Positions 28,145-41,000 of a stretch of 64,000 bases of DNA are shown one piece after another. How positions within the stretch are numbered: position 1 is the stretch's first letter; each line of letters starts with the position of its first letter. The notes below the pieces were generated by a model. That model saw only the letters and a list, made by a program, of their open reading frames with translations. It was not told where the DNA came from and made no database searches. Made by a program: the position numbers and the translations under genes. Source of the stretch: Dreissena polymorpha (lineage: Eukaryota > Mollusca > Bivalvia > Myida > Dreissenidae); NCBI RefSeq assembly GCF_020536995.1, contig NC_068366.1:25604973-25668972 (forward strand). The letters run 5' to 3'.

Positions 28145-28977
28145 CACAAATACTCGCTGCTCAGTTGCAATATTCATACTCTTACACAGTCAATATAATC
28201 TCGGACCAAATGCCACTAGGCTCGATTTTGAGTTGCTACAATCCACGATTGAAATGAACCAACGAATTTTCCATTGAGTGCATGATTGAAACGTACAGGA
28301 TAAAATTTCCTAATCCGTTTTAGTGAAACTATTGACCGCTCTATGTTAAAACAAACAGTTTTATAATTAAAGCTTGAACATTCGCTGATAATAGGCATGC
28401 AAACAATCCAACGCTGAAATGACTCACACTCCTACGCAATTAATTTTTTCGCGGGACCAAATACCCATAGGCTCGATTTCGAGTTGCTGCTCGTGTGTTT
28501 GTTAACAAATACCTTGCTACATTGTTCTCATATGAAACGATGTTTTGAAAGCTCTCGATTGTTTTGTTGACAAAATACATTGCTACATTGCATTCACATG
28601 AACGATATTTGAAAGCTGCTCGTGTTTTGCTGGTTCTGAGTTTTGCATGATGATGATTATGATTATGATTATGAATATGATGATGATGTTTTATGATTAT
28701 GAATATGATTGATATATGATTTTTTTCTCATAGCGCGGGTGAAACTGATTTTTCGTAGCATATGATTGCGGTTGTTGACTAGATACCTAGCTTCACTGTA
28801 TTTTACAAGATACGATATTTGAAAGCGTGATATGTTTTTTGAGCATATATGATTATATATTTGTTGAATTCGTGTATTTGATGTTTGAATAACGTTACTC
28901 CTGAGATGATTACTTGACATTTTAGATTTGCTAGAAATGGTTTGAAGAAATTGTATACAGTTTTTGTGAAAAAAGGG
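28145..28977. other. Non-coding stretch with ATGATTATG simple repeat
   Basis: Contains local similarities (GGCTCGATTTTGAGTTGCTAC near 28220 and 28470 with one change) and a GATTATGATTATGAATATGA-type simple repeat at about 28648-28705. No gene recognised. Confidence 0.5.
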
Positions 28978-28984
28978 TATATAG
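28978..28984 (+). promoter_or_regulatory. TATA box before a short frame at 29020
   Basis: TATATAG, 36-42 bp before an ATG, matching the spacing used by the viral genes at the other end of the segment. Confidence 0.4.
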
Positions 28985-29019
28985 AGTACCGTAACATTTC
29001 TCTCCCATAACACACAATC

Positions 29020-29109
29020 ATGTCGATCAACACAATACCCACTGACAAGGAAATTGCCAAAATATCAAGATTGTATTGCGAAGGATGGGAATTGTTGCCG
29101 GGTATCTAA
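29020..29109 (+). CDS. Short frame next to the gap, unassigned
   Basis: A 29-codon frame (MSINTIPTDKEIAKISRLYC...) preceded by a well-placed TATA box. Too short to classify. The region after it has coding-like composition and the locus may be broken or spliced; I do not assign a function. Confidence 0.3.
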   Translation: MSINTIPTDKEIAKISRLYCEGWELLPGI

Positions 29110-29517
29110 ACATAATGAACTGAAACAGATGATGTCGATGGGTCAAGAGTTTTGCACAATCTTTCACTTCTCGATCTTGAAACGACAGAAAATGAAACCA
29201 TGAAATTGTTGACTGAAATCATTAGTTGAAGCGAAAACACTATTGTTGTTGATTGGGAGTTGGTGAGAAATTCTTGGCTATGGCAAAGAAGTTCTATTGT
29301 TGTAAGTAAAAAGTTGAACAATAATTGAAACATCTCACACTGCTGGTCTTGGTTTTTTGTTCAATGTTGCTTTGTATTCAAACATATATGTCTATCTCAA
29401 TTGCATGGATAGACCTCAATGTGGTCAAACAGGTTATTATCGTTTGAACTCGAGCAAAAACATTTCACGTAAAAGCAATGATAACTCGGCTGATATGGAA
29501 AGAATTCCTAGCGAATA

Positions 29518-29617
29518 NNNNNNNNNNNNNNNNNNNNNNNNNNNNNNNNNNNNNNNNNNNNNNNNNNNNNNNNNNNNNNNNNNNNNNNNNNNNNNNNNNN
29601 NNNNNNNNNNNNNNNNN
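29518..29617. other. Assembly gap, 100 N
   Basis: Exactly 100 undetermined bases, the usual placeholder for a gap of unknown size. Everything that looks viral is left of it and everything that looks like host repeat DNA is right of it. Confidence 0.98.
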
Positions 29618-30360
29618 TTTCTTTAAACATTTAGAATAGGAAAATCGAACTAGACGGAAAATCCCAAAGATATTTTAAGCAAACATTGTTTCATTATTTT
29701 AATCGTGTCGAGCCTAATACATTACAAAAAGATCAGTAACCAACCTGTTTTTCGTTTATCATACCTCTACGTCCCCGATTTTTAAGAAATAATGAAAAAA
29801 AAGACACTAAACAACTGCATCTTTAGCGTGAAACAACATGCATTGTGTCGTATGACGTATTAATAATGACGTCACGAGTACGCGCACTTAATATTTGTAA
29901 ATAATGTTTATTTGCTTTTTGAGTTGCATTATGTGTAAAAACTATATTACATCTTGGTATCAAATTGTTTGTTTTGTTAAATCTGATTCGATTTTACTAA
30001 AAATGATTACTTTATAGTTGATCCGAGTAATATGAACATTCTTCGCCGCGCGGTGACAGCTATATTTCAGCACTGCTGAAATAAAGGTAAATTTATTCCA
30101 CAGTGGTTTATTTCGACAATGCACGTCTGATGATGGGATAAAAGTTTATGGTAGAGATCGGCGCCCAAACGACAGTAATACCTGGTGTTGTGTTTAACAT
30201 GCCAAATTGACCAAGAAAGCAAAACACGAGAAAGCAGTATGATGTTATGTACGAGAATGCAATTTTAAAACAAAAATTACAAATGAAACGAATTTGAATG
30301 TGACAAAATAATATGACAAAGGGTGCATTACTAATTATGCAAGGCTATTAACGTCGTTAA
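29618..30360. other. Host-like non-coding DNA
   Basis: AT-rich, no gene seen. About 29700-29830 is similar to about 52600-52760 (the segment with ATTTTTAAGAAATAAT against ATTTTTCAAGAAATAAT), so it belongs to a dispersed repeat. Confidence 0.5.
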
Positions 30361-30361
30361 A

Positions 30362-30580
30362 TGCATTCATTAACACTGCAAAAGTGAGTGCATTCATTAA
30401 CACTGCAAAAGTAAGTGCATTCATTAACACTGCAAAAGTAAGTGCATTCATTAACACTGCAAAAGTAAGTGCATTCATTAACACTGCAAACGTAAGTGCA
30501 ATTCATTAACACTGCAAAAGTAAGTGCATTCATTAACACTGCAAACGTAAGTGCATTCATTAACACTGCAAAAGTAAGTG
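30362..30580. repeat. 27-bp minisatellite, about eight units
   Basis: Unit TGCATTCATTAACACTGCAA plus AAGTAAG, period 27 with one 28-bp unit and C/A variants. There are no unique spacers, so it is not a CRISPR array. Confidence 0.9.
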
Positions 30581-30589
30581 CGCCTTTGC

Positions 30590-31955
30590 AAGTTTTATCT
30601 TTTACATCCGCTATATGTGTAAACATTCACAAGGTGTCCTGAACTAGATTGTTGTCGGACTAGGTCTATGTTCGTTTGAATTCCACTATCGTGGTGTTGC
30701 TTTTATGTTGTTGTTTTTTATAATTATGTTCAGTGAAACGCCATAGAAACGCCAAGCGGGTTATTCGTCGCTCTGGGATTAAAACATTCAAATATTAACA
30801 GCAAGTAATGAAAGAGGACCGAAACAAATATTAACCATTTAGGAATGATCCGCAATCTGACAAGATATATTTTCGGTTCCCAAATTTATTCACGGACGTA
30901 TAATTATATCCTGCACCTGGTGTGTGCACTTTATTCTGCAGAGTAGTATATCTTCGATCGACCGGAGTTTCAATTAATATGAATTCAAATGAACGGCGCG
31001 TCCAAAACTTATCAATTGTGCCAAGTTCTTGAATACCCGCCTTTCCCAACCTGCAAGTTAATGAACGGCGTGCAAATTGTTTTTGATAAATGCACTATTA
31101 ACCAAGCAAATTACACATTAGTTTTCTTCTAGGAATTAATCCGGGTTTCTACGATGCAAACTTGTTTTGTTTGCAGCAATATGTGTGTGTTCTTGCGTCG
31201 TGCATATAACAGGATGTTATGTATGCGGCCTGGTTTATAAATCTGCACCAATGATAAATATGTGAGCAACAGTTCGTTAACTGTGCAATACCGTGGCGTC
31301 TATGATGCACATAATTCGATTGGTAAATAACGCTTACTGTAAGACCGTTTTGGATGCAGTAGATCGTGTAATAAGTGAATGGATTCGATTCGCGTTGTGG
31401 GAAACCCGTGCTTAAGATAACGTAATAACAAGTGCACATATAAACTCAATGAATAGTCCTTTGTCATTTATTCAGTTGTAACACACATTTTTCCAAGTCA
31501 ATAACATATTGTAATCAACTGATAAAACGTCATGGATATGACAAAATCCATGTAAATCCACCCAAATCAGGACCCCAACAAGGGGTACTGGATATATTCT
31601 TCTTGTGTCTCTCCTGTGTGTTAGATCCTTCCTCTCTAGTAGCTCAGATATTTCTGCTTAAATGTATGTATCGTTACATAAACATGGGTAACACTTATAT
31701 ATTGAACTGCAGAAACGGGCATATTTTATTATCTGGTAATTGCACCGACGCGAAAACAAAACATCTGTTAACCCTGTACTCTTGTCACGATCTTTCATTA
31801 AAACGGACTAAAACCAGTTGCAAGCGTGCATCTACTGTCAACAAACTAGTATACGGCCATACTGACAAACAGGGTAAACTAGTATACGGCCCATACTGAC
31901 AAACATGGTATGCATTATTGCAAAACAAAAATATATACATGAATTATGTGAAACA
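30590..31955. other. Host-like stretch with a dispersed repeat
   Basis: About 31219-31370 shares segments with about 55864-56310 (GCGGCCTGG, then GCGTCTAT and GTTTTGGATGCA), a diverged interspersed repeat. A 21-bp segment near 31845 is duplicated near 31875. No gene recognised. Confidence 0.45.
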
Positions 31956-31960
31956 AATGC

Positions 31961-32170
31961 ATATGCGTTAAGTTTCGTCCTCGATTTGCCTGTGCAGGCT
32001 AATGAGGGGACGACACTTTCCGCTCAGACAGGATGGTCGTTTAGAAGAGACTTCCTATAAACGAGAAACTCCATAAACTTGGAAAGTGTTCTCCCTGATA
32101 AGGCTTTGAGGCTTGCACAGGCTAATCTGGAACGACACTTTTCGCACCATCATTAATTCCTGTTTTCCCA
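31961..32170. mobile_element. Palindromic MITE-like repeat, copy 1
   Basis: Two inverted arms carrying the GCCTGTGCAGGCTAAT / ACGACACTTTCCGC signature around a less conserved centre. One of five copies in the window; non-autonomous, no coding capacity. I recall this family as abundant in zebra mussel DNA. Confidence 0.65.
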
Positions 32171-32542
32171 AATCTCGCTCGGAAGCAATTTACATATCAA
32201 GCGTCAGTTTGTTGGGAAAACGACATCTCATTATCGCTTCTAGTCTGGCTTGTGAATAGTACTCACTTTTTTACTGGAATTTATCGTGTTTTGTCCAGAA
32301 ACCACTAAATTTTATCCGGTGCATAAAAGAATAAACGCTGAAAAGCATTATTTGATAATCCCCAATAGGACATAGAGACAATCTGAGAATCAGTAAAGGG
32401 TCTCAGAATCCGATGCAGCAAAGTACTATGGATATGATGTTATGATGCATCTCAACGAATAAATAAGCGTGTATGTGTGGCTCAAAAGGCGCAAGCAAGT
32501 GTCAGATCTCGCACTAGCCTTTCAGAAACATATGTGCCGCGC

Positions 32543-32782
32543 TATGTGAAAAGGGGGTTTAATGCATGTGCGTCAAGTGTCGTCACAGATTAGCCTGTGT
32601 AGTCCGCATAGGCTAATCAGGGACGAATTCCGAGTTAACTGGATTTTCTGCTGAGAAGAGTCTTTATTTAAGCGAACAATAACATACAAGCGGAAAGAAT
32701 CGTCCGTAATAAGCCTGTGCGGACCGCACAGACTAATCAGGGACGACACTTTATATACATGCATTAATCCCCTTTTAACACG
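32543..32782. mobile_element. Palindromic MITE-like repeat, copy 2
   Basis: Nearly full length: begins GTGAAAAGGGGGTTTAATGC and ends GCATTAATCCCCTTTTAAC, so the ends are inverted copies of each other. Internal arms carry AGCCTGTG...GGCTAATCAGGGACGA. Confidence 0.75.
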
Positions 32783-32789
32783 ACAAGGT

Positions 32790-33740
32790 CTATAACAAAT
32801 TAAAATTGGGTGTCGTTATATAAATTTTACATAGTATAAATCAATGCTCTTGGACAGGCGATTGCATATTACTTTAACCAGTAAAATGCCTTTTGAGGTT
32901 TTAATTCACGCAGAACAATATATAAAAATATTTCAAACACATGTTGTTGTTTTCTTTTTATTTCGTTACTAGCAATTTTTGTTTCGTTAACTAGGAGAAG
33001 AAAAAGCTGTTTGATAAATAATGCAGTAATTACCGTTCGTCTTTTTATTAGGAACGCACAAGTTTTGTCGCAGATAACTTAACACCTGTTCATGATTTAA
33101 CTGATACGAAGCTAACATTCAATTTTATTAAAGCATATAATACTTTCCAACGTCATTGTATAAAAAAGAATAAATATAAAAATTATTGGCATATATTCAA
33201 ACTATTCATCAGATTATTAACATGGGGTTTGAGTGTTTAAGACATGCTTGTGACTATGTTCAGTTGTATCAAACATGATATTATACAAGATTGAGATTAA
33301 GATGTACGATTGCATGAAAGCCAAATTTCGCACTATACATGAATATGTTTATTTATACATAATTGTGAACAACAATAAAAATGGATCCTTAAGATTAAAA
33401 AATATATTTACACAAAGTATATTTACAGTAACAATAAACAGGGTTTACGAAATCAAAATTTATTTATTTAATTGTGTGTCCATTTCGTATTGCTTTCGAT
33501 TATATAACGTGTTTACCGTTTCTTTGGAATATATACGATGGCAACAAACACCAGTAGTATTTTTTAACACACGGATTTTCCTGGGGCATTACTTAGCCGT
33601 TTGATTAGATACTCAACTTCCTCAATTTAAACTAGAAACAATGAATATGTACACTATTAATGATTAATAAGTATGTATTATTCGATGATGAACGTTTAAT
33701 CACTCTACAAGCCGGTTTCGTATGCCATGTGGTACTTGTA
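32790..33740. other. AT-rich non-coding DNA
   Basis: No gene or clear repeat seen. Confidence 0.4.
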
Positions 33741-33746
33741 TGTCTT

Positions 33747-34055
33747 TGATCACTTGGGTGACTTGGGATTACTTGAGTTGACTTGGGTCGACTTGGGTTG
33801 ACTTGGGACGACTTGGGTTGACTTGGTTCGACTTGGGTTGCCTTGAGTCGACTTGGATGTCTAAGGTTGACTTGGGTTGGCTTGGGTCGACTTGGGTTGA
33901 CTTGGGTTGACTTGAGTCGACTTGGGTGTCTAGGGTGACTTGGTTCACCATGGGTTGACCTGGATAACCTAGGTTGTTTTGAGATGACTTGGGTCGCCTC
34001 GGCGGCCTTGAGATGACTTGGGTCACCTCGGGTGTCTTGGGTCACCTCGGGTGTC
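33747..34055. repeat. Minisatellite based on GACTTGGGTT
   Basis: Roughly thirty variants of a 10-bp unit (GACTTGGGTT, GACTTGGGTC, GCCTTGAGTC) in tandem, becoming more degenerate toward the right end. The open frames over it are products of the repeat, not genes. Confidence 0.9.
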
Positions 34056-34129
34056 TTACACCTATAGCAACAAGTCTGCAGTGTCCCCTGTTTGCGTTAT
34101 GCAAGAAAGACAATCGGTCAGTGAAGTAC

Positions 34130-34480
34130 AAGCGACAAAAAGTGGCTTGATAGACTCGGGCTGACCTACGAGACCTGACACGTGCACTAACTTATATTTC
34201 CAATTGAAACCTGTGACCCGGACTAGTATATGAGTCTCTAGGCTACCAAGCAAGCTATGTTATGTTATTCGCAAAATTGCCTGGGTCAACCCCACTTAAA
34301 AGGCATCCAAAATCACAGAAAAGTCCCTGGCTTAGGCTGACTTAAGAGACCAGAAACGTGACTTATATAACCAAAGAGGATATGTGACCCGGACCAATAT
34401 ATGAGTCTCAAGCTTACCTTACCAGCAAAGTTGCCTTGGTCACACCCACTCAAAAGGATTCCAAAGTCACAGGTATTTCC
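34130..34480. repeat. Two diverged tandem copies, about 190 bp each
   Basis: GTGACCCGGAC followed by ATATGAGTCTC and an AAGG-ATCCAAA-TCACAG segment occur in both halves, near 34210-34320 and 34385-34475. Confidence 0.6.
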
Positions 34481-34904
34481 GATGGTAAATGGTCTCTAAT
34501 TACTGCAGCGTATTAAACGTTGTGATCTGTTTTGCAAACCGAATGCAGACTGCCTGCTCCCAGAAGAGCACCGCTTTACATACTGCTAGTTCACGTGACA
34601 CGCTTGCTAAAGACATCACCCTACTATTTCATTTCATGAAAACATAACCCTACCGTTTCAAACAGTAATTGAAGAATACTGTGACTATCTTATGTCATAC
34701 ATATTGTGCATCTTTATAACCGACTTGTATTATTAAATCATCAAATAATGTACATGAAAATACAATGATCAATCTAAAATGCTGTTTGCGTGGAACTTAC
34801 CAAAAAGTCAAATACTTGCACGCGGGAAACGTACTTTCATTTTAATGTGAATACTAGGAATGAACTCAAAGAATAATCAACCTAGAGGATAAAGAACCGG
34901 CGTT

Positions 34905-35338
34905 ACACACGGGCTAGACATAATGTAAACAAACCGTTAAACACTATAATTTTGCAAATATCTCAAGTTATTTAAATACATTTGCAAAAACCTTTAGTAC
35001 ATAAAAGACAGCTTTTCTTGCAGTGTGTGCCAATATCTTAAGGTATAAGAATAAATCCTTGAATACGTCTGAAATCGGTGACAAAATTTCACCTTGCGTG
35101 ACGCATAGTTGTGCAGTATACATGGAATTTTTTAACAAGAACACAGGCTTATTAAATTAAGTAATTCGTAATTCTATTGTACTTCATATTGCCATAAGCA
35201 GCATTCAAATTTGCCTTGTATGCACTAGTTGAAATTCTTAAGAATTTTTTAGTTTAAAGTTATTTAGGGAAAAAGGCAGCACTTATGGGGGGTTAATACA
35301 TCCAATAACGTTTAATTGGGAAAACCCAACAAAGTACC
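34905..35338. repeat. Dispersed repeat of about 430 bp, copy 1
   Basis: Matches 48967-49386 along its length (shared: TTTGCAAATATCTC, AATAAATCCTTGAATACGTC, ATTGCCATAAGCAGCAT, CGTTTAATTGGGAAAACCCA). No coding capacity; family not recognised. Confidence 0.75.
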
Positions 35339-35344
35339 TGGTTT

Positions 35345-37590
35345 CCTAATTGATGTATTAGACGCCTTGTGTGTAATCTAGATTTGTTTTCTAACTAAAT
35401 TTACTGAGTTAAATTAATTTAAGAAACACAGTTAAGACCAAGTAATAACTGAAATCACTTCCATTCAGCAAGTTAAATTTGTAAACCAAAAAGTTTTTCT
35501 TTATATAATTTATCATTGCCACAGAAAATAACACATTTGACGTAAATATGTATGTTCAAACACAATGCGATGATGAATATGTTGTAAAGGGTTCTAATAG
35601 TGTATTAACAAATATTCATAGTGTACCGTGAACGAAGTTTTATTTGAAATAGAACGTACGAAATGAAGAATTCCTGTCATAAAAGTTAAACCACGTTAGT
35701 CGACATAGTTTTTTTCCTTGTAGCATGTATCGTTAGTCTCTAGGTTTCTGTGATAATTTCTGTGTGATAATTTGAAAAAATAGATAGAAATAACTGGATA
35801 TAATAATGCCTTAACCTCTAACAGTCAATTTAACTCATTAAATGATGCGATTATATTTTAATTTGTGAATAACCCCAGCTATTATATTGTTTTCCAATAA
35901 TATAATATGCATTTATTCCCCTTATTGAGTAATATTTTACAAGAATTATATCGTTCTGTATATGTAAAAAATACAGTAAATGTGGAAACATTTTACATGT
36001 TTTTAGTTTCAGATTAGTTTTTGCTATGTAAACGAAATTTTACGATTATATAAAACATAATTTACCGTGTTATTGTGCCACCTTTTTTATAATTAAACAA
36101 TTATGCAGCGTACCAACAGCTTGATACCATATTATTACATAAACGTCATTTATAGCTTAACCATTTGTATTCTCAATTTAAGAAAGAAAACCTTACAACT
36201 CCGAATAAATTATATTTGACTGACTTGTTAGACTCCGTTTGAATAATACCCTAAGCCGTTCCCGAGTCCTTCTTTGTTTTCCATTAAACACAAATAACAA
36301 CCTATTGTACATGTTCTACACTTTATAAAGTGCCCAGTATGTTTGGTATTAATGCCTCTTGCAAGGTAGATCCACTGACAAGATTTGTTTTGCATAACTT
36401 AATGTTGTTTTTTTTACATCGAATGCTTTTACATTCCAGCTCATCAGAATTAACACCAATAAATATGTAAGTGAAACATAACATTTCTCATTGAAGTATT
36501 TTTTTAACTCCAACAATAAGTAGGAATAATTACGAATTACAATATTGAAAGCAGTAATCGTATATCAGATATGACCGTCTTCAAATCTGCACATTAACTA
36601 TCACTTGTAATTCCTTTGTTTCTAGAAAACGAACACTTTTCGTATCCCATTTTTACATACTCGTTTGAATACATTTAAAAACACAAGATCATTAATTTCA
36701 ATCCCGACCAGTCGTCGACTCATTCATATCACGCCATGTTGTATATCGATATTTCAATATTCATTAAACATATACTCAAACATTATTTATTTAAGCACAT
36801 GTGACAACATTGATTATTGTACATTAAAATGTCATTCATGATGTATATGTCCTACATTAAAATCGTGAAAACTGTGTTCACAGTTTGAACCAACGTTTGC
36901 CTTTTTTATTTGTTTGTACAAATCAATACGACCTTTGAATAGTGTAATTGGTATTATTGAATATTCTAACACGGCACGTGCCAAATTTAATATAAACAAA
37001 GAAGAAAATCGTCCATGGGTTATTCTGCAACAAATTATGGGCGGAGCTTATACACTGAAAGCACGCGCTGTAGCTAAACAAAACATGCCGATACATTTTC
37101 CACCAGCGTAATAATCCGGTATTTTATGAATGAAAGTCACGTGACAAAATACTACGCTATGAACAGAATGCGTAAAATTGACCCAATTTCCCACGGTGTT
37201 CGTCTGCTGCTTCGATACTAAAATGGCTGACGTTGATTTAACACTATTTGTAATTTTTTCTGTACAGTAATTTTTTCTGTACAGTATCGTCAGTTTATTC
37301 CAATTTATTGTCACATATACCGTGTTGTTTTCTTGTAGATGTAACACTCTTGCGTTAATTTAAAGTGTACAATGAAGACATGTTAGTTTACGCAAGTTGT
37401 TGTTGTTCCTATTTAACCAAACGTGAGAAATGAAATGGGTTTTTTTCCATCCAATTTGGCTGTTATTGAGGGCGGAGATGTGATCGACAGAACAGCCGAA
37501 AGCTATTTTTATGGGCGGAGCTTCACATAAAATAGTATGCAAGAAAAATAAGATACATTTTATAAATCTTTAGTAAAAATCGTGTTAGAA
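35345..37590. other. AT-rich non-coding DNA
   Basis: No gene recognised. The segment near 37010-37160 (GGGTTATTCTGCAACAAATT, GGGCGGAGCTTA) resembles parts of the hairpin element at 37594 and of 37440-37530, so fragments of one element family are scattered here. Confidence 0.45.
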
Positions 37591-37593
37591 TCG

Positions 37594-37759
37594 AAATAAT
37601 TCGTGAACGTTATAGTTTGTTGTCGAATAACCCACGGCCGGAAGTTTAGATGCGTGGTTTCAAATCACTCGTGCTTCGCACTCGTGATTTAATCCCTACG
37701 CATCTAAACTCCCGGCCGTGGGTTATTCGACAACAAACTATAACGTACACGAATTATTT
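37594..37759. repeat. Near-perfect hairpin, arms about 65 bp
   Basis: Left arm AATAATTCGTGAACGTTATAG through CCCACGGCCGG pairs with the right arm CCGGCCGTGGG through CTATAACGTACACGAATTATT. The 40-nt centre is itself a hairpin (AAATCAC/GTGATTT, GTGC/GCAC). Foldback MITE-like. Confidence 0.8.
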
Positions 37760-38079
37760 CTTAAACATTCGTCTTCACGCTAGCGCTAACTGTGATAAGA
37801 GGAATCTAGCTTTTCAAAGAGCTTTCACACTTAATGTATTCACATAAACGAAATAAGTGAATACATAAATTTAAACAATCACCGTTATTGTGTCTACATA
37901 TTTATAATACAAAATTTACACATTAACAAAGACAACTGAAGCAATATTATATCAGTTTTCGAAAACTACTTAAAATACATACACAATCTTATTAATCTGG
38001 CATCACACAATGTGTTGGATTGATTATTATTATAATTTAGTAAGTTGCTTGAAACAATTTTTATATTCAGTTATACTTG

Positions 38080-41000
38080 CGCGAGAAGAAAGAAGTTCGA
38101 TTTAGAAACGGAGCGCTTTTTATCGCAGGGGAGCGCTATAGCGGACCGATCCCAGAGACGCCCCTTACTGCAGATCTATCGCAAAAATAGGATACCACCC
38201 AGCTATGTGCCGAAACAATTAAAATCTCGACATGGAACATTAACGGATGGACACAGAACAACCATTTACCCAGGAGGGATATATTAAGTAAACTAAATGC
38301 TGATATCGTTTGCCTTACAGAAACAAAATTAAGATCAACGGATACTATTTTAATAGAGAACTACAGGCCATATTTGTTTAACAGGAAGAATTTAAAGAAA
38401 ACAGCAACATGTGGATCAGGAGGCGTTGCGATTTTTATTAAAAACACGATTGAAGAAAATTTCTATGTAACGTGTGCTAGCAGAACTTTCGAAGGCATCC
38501 TTAGCCTAAAGCTTACGAACAAACTATCATCGTTTGAAATTGTCATTACAGTATGTTATCTACCGCCCGAAGGTTCAGAACGAGGCCAGCACGTGGACGA
38601 ATTCTTTGATCATCTAACGGGCAATCTATACCTACACTCAAATGCGGACTGCTTATTGATTTGCGGTGACATAAACGGACGAATCTCGGATTTAAACGAC
38701 ACCATCGTAAATATAGATAATGTGAATGTCAGAAAACCAATTGACTTAACAAAAAATAGGCACGGTGAATCATTTGTGGAATTTTTAAGAGAAGCGAATC
38801 TGTGCGTATTAAATGGACGTATTTCTCCGGAATATGACAATTTCACGTCAATTTCTACTAAAGGGAAAGCAGTGGTAGACTACATATTCACCCCACACTC
38901 GAACATCGATTTATTTAACAGATTCGAGGTACATACCGTTTAAAAACTCAGCAATAAGTACCACATTAAACCGGATTGCGCAATGCCTGACCACTCAGTA
39001 CTATGTTTCACAATGACTGTTAAAACGTTAATCAATAATGAAACAAACAGAGCCAACGGAACGTGCACTGATAATAATAATCCAATAAATGGGAAGAGGT
39101 TCAATTACGACTCAATACCAGCGCAGTTTATGAAAAACAACAGACTGATAGAAATGATCGATAGAATACAAACGTGTAATTTGCGCCAAAGTAAAATCGA
39201 TAATTTATATACAGAGGTGTGTAACTTATACTATGAAACACTCCTTGCAAAAGTAAAACACAGTGACATGTCAAAACGATCAAAAAAGGGCTTCCGTCAT
39301 CAGTCAAAACCGTGGTGGAACAGTGACCTTGACTCTCTCTTCAAGTGTGAAAGTGAACATGCATTCCTAAAGTGTAACAGTACCAAACTTGAATACAGGC
39401 GCCTGTATACATTAAAGCAACGTCGTTTTGATAGGGAAATTAAACGATCTAAGCGGTAGTTTGAAAGGGACAAACAAATTGAACTGAAAACTATATGCAC
39501 GGAAAACCCAAAATAATTTTGGCGCCATATTAAGGCGCTAGGTCCTCGACGAGACCACAAAATACCCAAGGAATCAGTCGACGAAGATGGTAACATAGTA
39601 ACCTACAATAAAAGTGTCCTTTAAATTTGTTAGAGAGAATTCCAAAAACTTTTTGACAAAGCGGAAGCGTGCGAAGGCGCAAACTTTGATGAACAATTTT
39701 ACAAAGAAGAAAAACTGTTTAACAAATGTTTACCTCTGGGATAACGCCCTCTATGTGGTCCGCGTCAATAATCAAGCCAATCCCGAAGAACAACACGTGC
39801 GACCCGCGTATACCACTTAATTATCGCGGTATCAGCCTACTTCCGGCCGTGAGCAAAATATTCGCGAGTGTTCCTAACAACAGTTTGACACAATACCTTG
39901 ACCAGAACGAACTAATTGTCAATGAGCAAAATGGCTTCCGCAAACTTAGATCTTGCACCGATCACCTATTCACACTGTGTTCCATCATTCGCAACAGAAA
40001 GGCAGAGGGACTAGCAACGTATACATGTTTCATTGATATGATGAAAGCATTTGATAGGGTGGACAGAGATTGCCTGTTAGCCAAACTTTTGGCAATAGGT
40101 GTGAACGAACGCTTCTATCACGTTCTACGTCATCTTTACAGCACTTCGAAAGCGAGGGTGAATATTAACAATTACTTAACCGACTACTTCAACATCGAAT
40201 GCTCGGTTGAGTAGGGAAACATAAGTTCACCGACGCTATTTGGACTCTATATAAACGATCTTGCTCTTGAATTGAAGGAAATGAACTGTGGTATAATGAT
40301 CAACGGTGAAAATATATGTATCCTACTGTACGCGGACGACATTGTAATTTTAAGCGAAAGCGAACAAAATCTCCAAAAGATGCTGGATAACATCGATACA
40401 TGGTGCAAAAAAATGGCGAATGAAAATAAATCCTTCGAAAACGAGCGTGATGCATTTCCGAAAACAAAGTCAGCAACAAACAACGTGTGCCTTTAAAATT
40501 GGAGAGCACGCTATAAACATAACGAACAGTTATAAATACCTCGAGTGCATTTTATCAGACACGCTTGACTTCTCCGTTACCGCTAACACAGTGGCGGAAT
40601 CGGCGGGCAGGGCTCTTGGTGGTATCTTAAACAAAGCTAAAACAATAAATGGACTAACGTTTACTGTATACACCAAACTTTATAACAGCAGTGTTATACC
40701 TGTGATGGATTACAGTTCAGGTGTTTGGGGATACAAAACATACTCGAAATGCGACACTTTACAACATAGGGCGATTCGAGCCTTTCTTGGTGTGCATAGA
40801 CACGCATCGAATATTGTAATTAACGGCGACGTTGGGTGGCAAACTACTACCGCAAGACACCATATTGGGATGCTGCGCCTGTGGGACCGCCTTGTAAAGA
40901 TGCCAGACAATAGGCTAACAAAGAGGATTTTTAATTGGGACTTCTCGCAGAATAAGGGCTGGAACTCCGACATTAAACACATCTTTGAATCACTGAACCT

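Larger units (their letters stand above)
1..29517. mobile_element. Large DNA virus segment, malacoherpesvirus-like, partial
   Basis: Coding-dense 1-12962, then mostly non-coding to the N gap. Seen: intronless, closely packed genes on both strands with a TATA box shortly before most ATGs, and homologues of UL24 nuclease, BIR and RING proteins. Known: bivalve herpesviruses carry several BIR and RING proteins and many class I membrane proteins. Inferred: malacoherpesvirus-like. No polymerase, terminase or capsid gene lies in the window, so the family call is provisional; another large DNA virus is possible. The protein genes read as whole, which suggests an infecting virus or a young insertion. 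The left end runs off the window and the right end meets the N run. Confidence 0.55.

Noticed and set aside
30362-30580. CRISPR-like array
   Set aside because: The repeats are directly adjacent with no unique spacers, in animal-type DNA.
30357-30626. 89-codon minus-strand frame
   Set aside because: It is a translation of the 27-bp tandem repeat.
33632-34045. Thr/Pro/Ser/Gln-rich frames over 33.6-34.05 kb
   Set aside because: Products of the GACTTGGGTT minisatellite in several frames; no gene signals.
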